A stretch of 64,000 bases of DNA, taken from Methanocatella intestini (lineage in GTDB: Archaea; Methanobacteriota; Methanobacteria; Methanobacteriales; Methanobacteriaceae). How positions within the stretch are numbered: the stretch's first letter is position 1; the number at the start of each line of letters is the position of its first letter. Positions 60,884 through 64,000 of the stretch are shown here, in pieces. The stretch is taken from the NCBI RefSeq assembly GCF_002252585.1, contig NZ_NQLD01000012.1. One strand, written 5' to 3'. Both the position numbers and the translations under genes were made by a program. The notes beneath the pieces are model-generated. The model searched no databases. It was not told the DNA's origin and saw nothing but the letters and a program-made list of their open reading frames with translations.

Positions 60884-61828
60884 ATGATTTCTACTGTTGT
60901 TGGTAGTTTCCCAGCTGAAATAAAATCTCCAACCACTACAAAAGACAAAATATTAAAAGTATTTGGGGCTTATGATTCATTTAAACAGTCTATAAAACAA
61001 ACTGTAATCTCACAACTTGATGCCGGTGTAGATATTATTTCTGATGGTCAGGTTCGTGGAGATATGGTTTCTACTTTTACTAATTTTATTCCTGGAATGA
61101 TGCTGGAGGGAAATAATACAGTTATTACTTCTAAAATCAGACAGCCTACAAAAGAAATTTCTATTAATGATTTAAAATATGCTAAAAAAGTTATGAATGA
61201 TTATTTTAATGGAAATATTCCTAAAGGTAAAGGAATTAAGGGAATTATAACTGGTCCTTCTACAATTGTTTATTCATCACGAATTGAGTCTTTTTATAAA
61301 CATAAGGAAGATGCAATTTTAGATTTGGCCAGAAGTCTTAAATATGAAGTGGAAGCTATTGAAAAAAAGATTAATCCGGTTTACATTCAGGTTGATGAGC
61401 CATTTTTATCTACAGGGCTTGTGGATTTAAAAGTAGCAAGTGAAGCTATTGATATAATTGGAGAAAATCTCACTGTTCCATTAGCTATGCATGTTTGCGG
61501 TAATTTAGACAGTGTTTTTAAAGATTTGATTAAATTCAATATTGATATTCTGGACTGTGAATTTGCAGGAAATGATACTAACATTAAAATTTTAGAGGAA
61601 AATGCATCTTTAGTCAAAAATAAAAAAATAGGCTTTGGCTGTCTTGATACTTCTATAAATGAAGTGGATTCTAAAGAAAAAATTGAAAATCTTGTAGCTA
61701 AAGGTGTTGAAATTCTTGGAAAGGAAAATATAATTTTAGATCCTGATTGCGGGTTAAGAAGAGCCAGCAAAGATGTAGCTTTCAGTAAACTTAAATTAAT
61801 GAATAATATAAAAGAGGAATATAGTTAA
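60884..61828 (+). CDS. metE: Archaeal MetE-like methionine synthase
   Basis: A 314-residue zinc methyltransferase that is the short archaeal MetE core. The zinc ligands are in LAMHVCGNLD (His, Cys near 205), the acidic ILDCEFAGND region, and LDPDCGLRRAS (Cys near 289). In Methanothermobacter the homologue uses methylcobalamin to methylate homocysteine. It follows DUF1890/DUF1894 and converges with cobM, a corrinoid gene, which fits a cobalamin theme. Confidence 0.85.
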   Translation: MISTVVGSFPAEIKSPTTTKDKILKVFGAYDSFKQSIKQTVISQLDAGVDIISDGQVRGDMVSTFTNFIPGMMLEGNNTVITSKIRQPTKEISINDLKYAKKVMNDYFNGNIPKGKGIKGIITGPSTIVYSSRIESFYKHKEDAILDLARSLKYEVEAIEKKINPVYIQVDEPFLSTGLVDLKVASEAIDIIGENLTVPLAMHVCGNLDSVFKDLIKFNIDILDCEFAGNDTNIKILEENASLVKNKKIGFGCLDTSINEVDSKEKIENLVAKGVEILGKENIILDPDCGLRRASKDVAFSKLKLMNNIKEEYS

Positions 61829-61831
61829 AAA

Positions 61832-62584
61832 TTATCTATATTCATGTTTAAAGTTTGGATCATATAGCTTAGAAGGTGTGAAATCTCCAGGGTTTAACAC
61901 ATCTCCTACTACAATCATTGCAGTCTTTGTAATATTGGCATCTTTTACTTTTTGTGCAATATCCTTTAAGGTTCCTCTAATTATTTCCTGGTCATTCCAG
62001 GTTGCTTTTTTTACAACAGCTATCGGAGTGTCTTCATTGTATCCGACCAGCAATTCATCAACAACTTTATCAATCATACCAATTCCTAAAAAGATACACA
62101 TAGTTGCATGATGTTTTGATAAGCTGGAAATGCTTTCACTACGTGGTTTTGGAGTTCTGCCTTCCGGACGTGTAATAATAACTGTTTGTGAAATTTCAGG
62201 TAATGTCAATTCTGTTTCAAGTACACTGGCTGTACCAAATAGGGAACTTACTCCAGGAATAATATCATATTCAATATCATATTTCTGCAGCTCTCTTATT
62301 TGCTCACCGATAGCTCCATAAATGGAAGGATCTCCAGTATGAACTCTAGCTACTAACTGTCCTTTAGAAGTTGCTTTGCGACAGATTTCAGTTGTTTCGT
62401 CTAAATTTAATACAGCACTATTGTAAACAACACATTCTTTTTTTCTAGGATTTAAAACTTCTTTGTTAACTAAAGAACCAGCATAAACAATAACATCTGC
62501 TTTTTCAATAACATTTCTTCCTTTAACAGTTACTAAATCCGGGTCACCAGGACCGGCTCCAATAAAGATTACTTTACCTTTCAT
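61832..62584 (-). CDS. cobM: Cobalt-precorrin-4 C11-methyltransferase
   Basis: A 250-residue SAM methyltransferase of corrinoid synthesis. Motifs: IFIGAGPGDPDLVTVKG near 5-21, VYAGSLVN, VRVHTGDPSIYGAIGEQ near 80, DIIPGVSSLFGTASVL near 105, ITRPEGRTP and MCIFLGIGM. Full length. Ends 4 bases from the metE end on the other strand. Confidence 0.92.
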   Translation of the reverse strand: MKGKVIFIGAGPGDPDLVTVKGRNVIEKADVIVYAGSLVNKEVLNPRKKECVVYNSAVLNLDETTEICRKATSKGQLVARVHTGDPSIYGAIGEQIRELQKYDIEYDIIPGVSSLFGTASVLETELTLPEISQTVIITRPEGRTPKPRSESISSLSKHHATMCIFLGIGMIDKVVDELLVGYNEDTPIAVVKKATWNDQEIIRGTLKDIAQKVKDANITKTAMIVVGDVLNPGDFTPSKLYDPNFKHEYR

Positions 62585-62701
62585 AATACAATTTTTTGAT
62601 TTAACTTCTATTTAATGATTATGAAACTAAAAAAGAATTTAACACCAATATTTCACTTTAATTTAAACAAAGTTTATTAATTCTTAAGATAATTAAAAAA
62701 T

Positions 62702-63094
62702 ATGAACGAAAAAGGATTTATATCAATAGAAGCCATTTTTTCTATTTTTATAATATTATTAATAGCTACATCATTATTGTTTTACGCTCAATCAAATTTG
62801 GAATCAAATAAAAATATTGAATCAACTTTTAACCATAGGCTGATTTTAGATAATTTAGCTAATTGTATAAATCAGGTTAACTCAAATGGTGACGGTTTTT
62901 CTAAAAAAGTTTTATTGCCTCAAAAAGAGTATTCTTATAAGATTACAGTTGAAAAAAGCAAATTAACAATTGAATACTCAAATAAAAAAGGTGAAGTAAC
63001 TATTTTGCCAATTGATATTAGTAGAAATTATGAGTTATACAGCGGACGGACTTATTTAATCGAAAAACAGGATGGAAAGATTGTGATAATATGA
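62702..63094 (+). CDS. Prepilin-like protein with degenerate class III signal
   Basis: 130 residues. The N-terminus MNEKGFISIEAIFSIFIILL keeps Gly5, Ser8 and Glu10 of the class III motif but has Phe in place of Gln after the Gly. A hydrophobic helix follows to about residue 29, then a short external domain. It overlaps the next prepilin by 4 bases (ATGA). It probably is a minor pilin; processing should be by the peptidase at 16099. Confidence 0.7.
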   Translation: MNEKGFISIEAIFSIFIILLIATSLLFYAQSNLESNKNIESTFNHRLILDNLANCINQVNSNGDGFSKKVLLPQKEYSYKITVEKSKLTIEYSNKKGEVTILPIDISRNYELYSGRTYLIEKQDGKIVII

Positions 63095-63585
63095 ATGATG
63101 AAAAAGGCCAGCTTAGCGGGGAATATTTACTGTTGATCGGGTCATTAATAACTGTTTTGATGATTTCAGCATTTTTGATAGGTAATGAAAACGAACTTAA
63201 CATAGCTATGGCTGCTGCTAAATCAGGTGTTAGTGAAGGTGTTGCATCATCATCAAGTGCCATATATCCAAAGGAAACATTTAATGAATATGATAATATG
63301 GACGGTTTAAAACATCCTTACAGTGTAAGTGTTTTGAATATTAGTTATAATTCATCGGGAATTGATAAAAACTATGGAAAACAGAAAATACAATTTAAAG
63401 TCTATGCAAAAGCAAGTCAGGATTATAATAAAAAAGAATTAGATTCAATTGGTGATAGGATTAATTATAATTTAAGAAAATCAATAGCTATAAGTTTTAA
63501 CACAACAAATTCCACAAATAAACTATATAATCCTGTATTTTCCAATAATTATGTTTTTACAACAGCAAATGTGGTATGGGTTTAA
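63091..63585 (+). CDS. Class III signal peptide (prepilin-like) protein
   Basis: 164 residues. MNDEKGQLSGEYLLLIGSLI has an exact QxSxExxxL class III motif after Gly6, followed by the hydrophobic helix. The external part has a few NxS/T sites. Coupled to the previous gene. Likely pilus subunit or pilus-associated adhesin. Confidence 0.8.
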   Translation: MNDEKGQLSGEYLLLIGSLITVLMISAFLIGNENELNIAMAAAKSGVSEGVASSSSAIYPKETFNEYDNMDGLKHPYSVSVLNISYNSSGIDKNYGKQKIQFKVYAKASQDYNKKELDSIGDRINYNLRKSIAISFNTTNSTNKLYNPVFSNNYVFTTANVVWV

Positions 63586-63610
63586 ATATTATTAAAAATA
63601 ATTAATCTTT

Positions 63611-63979
63611 ATGTATAGTCAGGATGAAAAAGATGAGCTTTTAAATGAGCTGAAAGAAATGGAAAGTCTTCAGATAGATATGGATAATGAAGGTAAAATT
63701 TTACAGAATGATATTATTGACTTTCTGTTAAACGGAAAAGGAAATTTGGAAGATTTGGGAGACAGAATTGAATTATATCTTTATGAATTTAAGCTGTTTT
63801 GTAGAAAACCAGTAAGATTCGGTCAGAAGGATTTTGATGTTTATTTAAATGCTGTAGATATTCCTTTTGAAAAATTAGATGCTCTTTTAAAGGATTTGGA
63901 TAAATTTAATTTGGTGATTTATACAGAAATAGATAAGGGATTTAGTGTATTAAATCTAAATCTTCTGTTAAAAGATTAG
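63611..63979 (+). CDS. Small soluble protein, unknown
   Basis: 122 residues, acidic and helical (DEKDELLNELKEMESLQIDM), no membrane segment, no family recognised. It follows the prepilin gene by 25 bases and may belong to the same transcript. It ends just before the window edge. Confidence 0.6.
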   Translation: MYSQDEKDELLNELKEMESLQIDMDNEGKILQNDIIDFLLNGKGNLEDLGDRIELYLYEFKLFCRKPVRFGQKDFDVYLNAVDIPFEKLDALLKDLDKFNLVIYTEIDKGFSVLNLNLLLKD

Positions 63980-64000
63980 ATATTAAATACTCTTTTTGCA

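Overview
The window looks like a chromosome segment of a Methanobrevibacter, most probably M. smithii or a close relative. Reasons seen in the sequence: very low GC; short archaeal operons with SD-type ribosome sites and TTTAAATA-like promoters; archaeal-type apgM, GGGP synthase, phosphopantothenate synthetase, NMN adenylyltransferase, L40e and Dph6; the methanogen-linked DUF1890/DUF1894/MetE group, HypA/HypB and an F420-type FrhB relative; Mur-ligase-like enzymes as in pseudomurein makers; and large adhesin-like proteins typical of gut Methanobrevibacter. The species name is an inference from memory, not a search.

Layout. 1-960: remains of an insertion sequence (frameshifted transposase with an in-frame 36-bp duplication) and a stop-riddled stretch. 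960-7000: an orphan AAA ATPase, asparagine synthase and a minus-strand adhesin-like protein with a papain-type protease domain. 7200-10230: gatC-like gene, ACT regulator, homoserine dehydrogenase and phosphoglycerate mutase. 10250-14120: a MATE transporter/flavodoxin pair and an esterase/aldo-keto reductase pair that share an inverted-repeat operator. 14120-18170: a structured leader, CTP synthase, then prepilin peptidase, a class III prepilin and an SseB-like protein. 18290-21475: Dph6-like ligase, UPF0200 kinase-like protein, phosphopantothenate synthetase and membrane proteins. 21579-21718: two perfect hairpins of unknown role. 21820-28990: YprB/MrfB-like exonuclease, HEAT-repeat protein, EFR1 ferredoxin, a rearranged FrhB-like flavoprotein, M42 peptidase, thioesterase, TrmO and a molbindin. 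29143-31133: a second adhesin-like gene broken by a deletion/frameshift. 31148-34345: MoaE, NMNAT, a membrane-tethered M14-like peptidase and Tsr3. 34450-37670: an accessory strip with two decayed genes joined by a deletion, DedA, L40e and a relic of a prophage head module. 37817-45318: GGGP synthase and the NurA-HerA-Mre11-Rad50 end-resection operon, followed by a TIR-like (ThsB/MTH538-type) gene. 45848-49761: Mur ligase, VanW-like exported protein, a MobA-like transferase and DUF169. 49788-56247: an Fe-S RecB-like nuclease with a UvrD-like helicase (AddAB-like pair), divergent from an MrfA/Hrq1-like helicase with a TPR tail. 56397-64000: TM2-like protein, HypA/HypB, DUF354, tRNA-Ala(GGC), a polytopic membrane protein, DUF1890/DUF1894/MetE, CobM and a second class III prepilin group.

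The window is rich in DNA-repair nucleases and helicases: three separate resection or repair modules plus an orphan TIR-like gene. It also has two prepilin groups served by one peptidase gene. The observations most worth checking are the circularly permuted FrhB-like protein, the hairpin clusters before pyrG and at 21.6 kb, the shared GTTGTAAT-type operator, the palindrome between the two divergent helicase units, the split MrfA/MrfB pair, and a strong codon-pair habit (ATA before GCT). No CRISPR array or rRNA was seen. I could not find one obvious complete new system; the candidates are listed with what would refute them.
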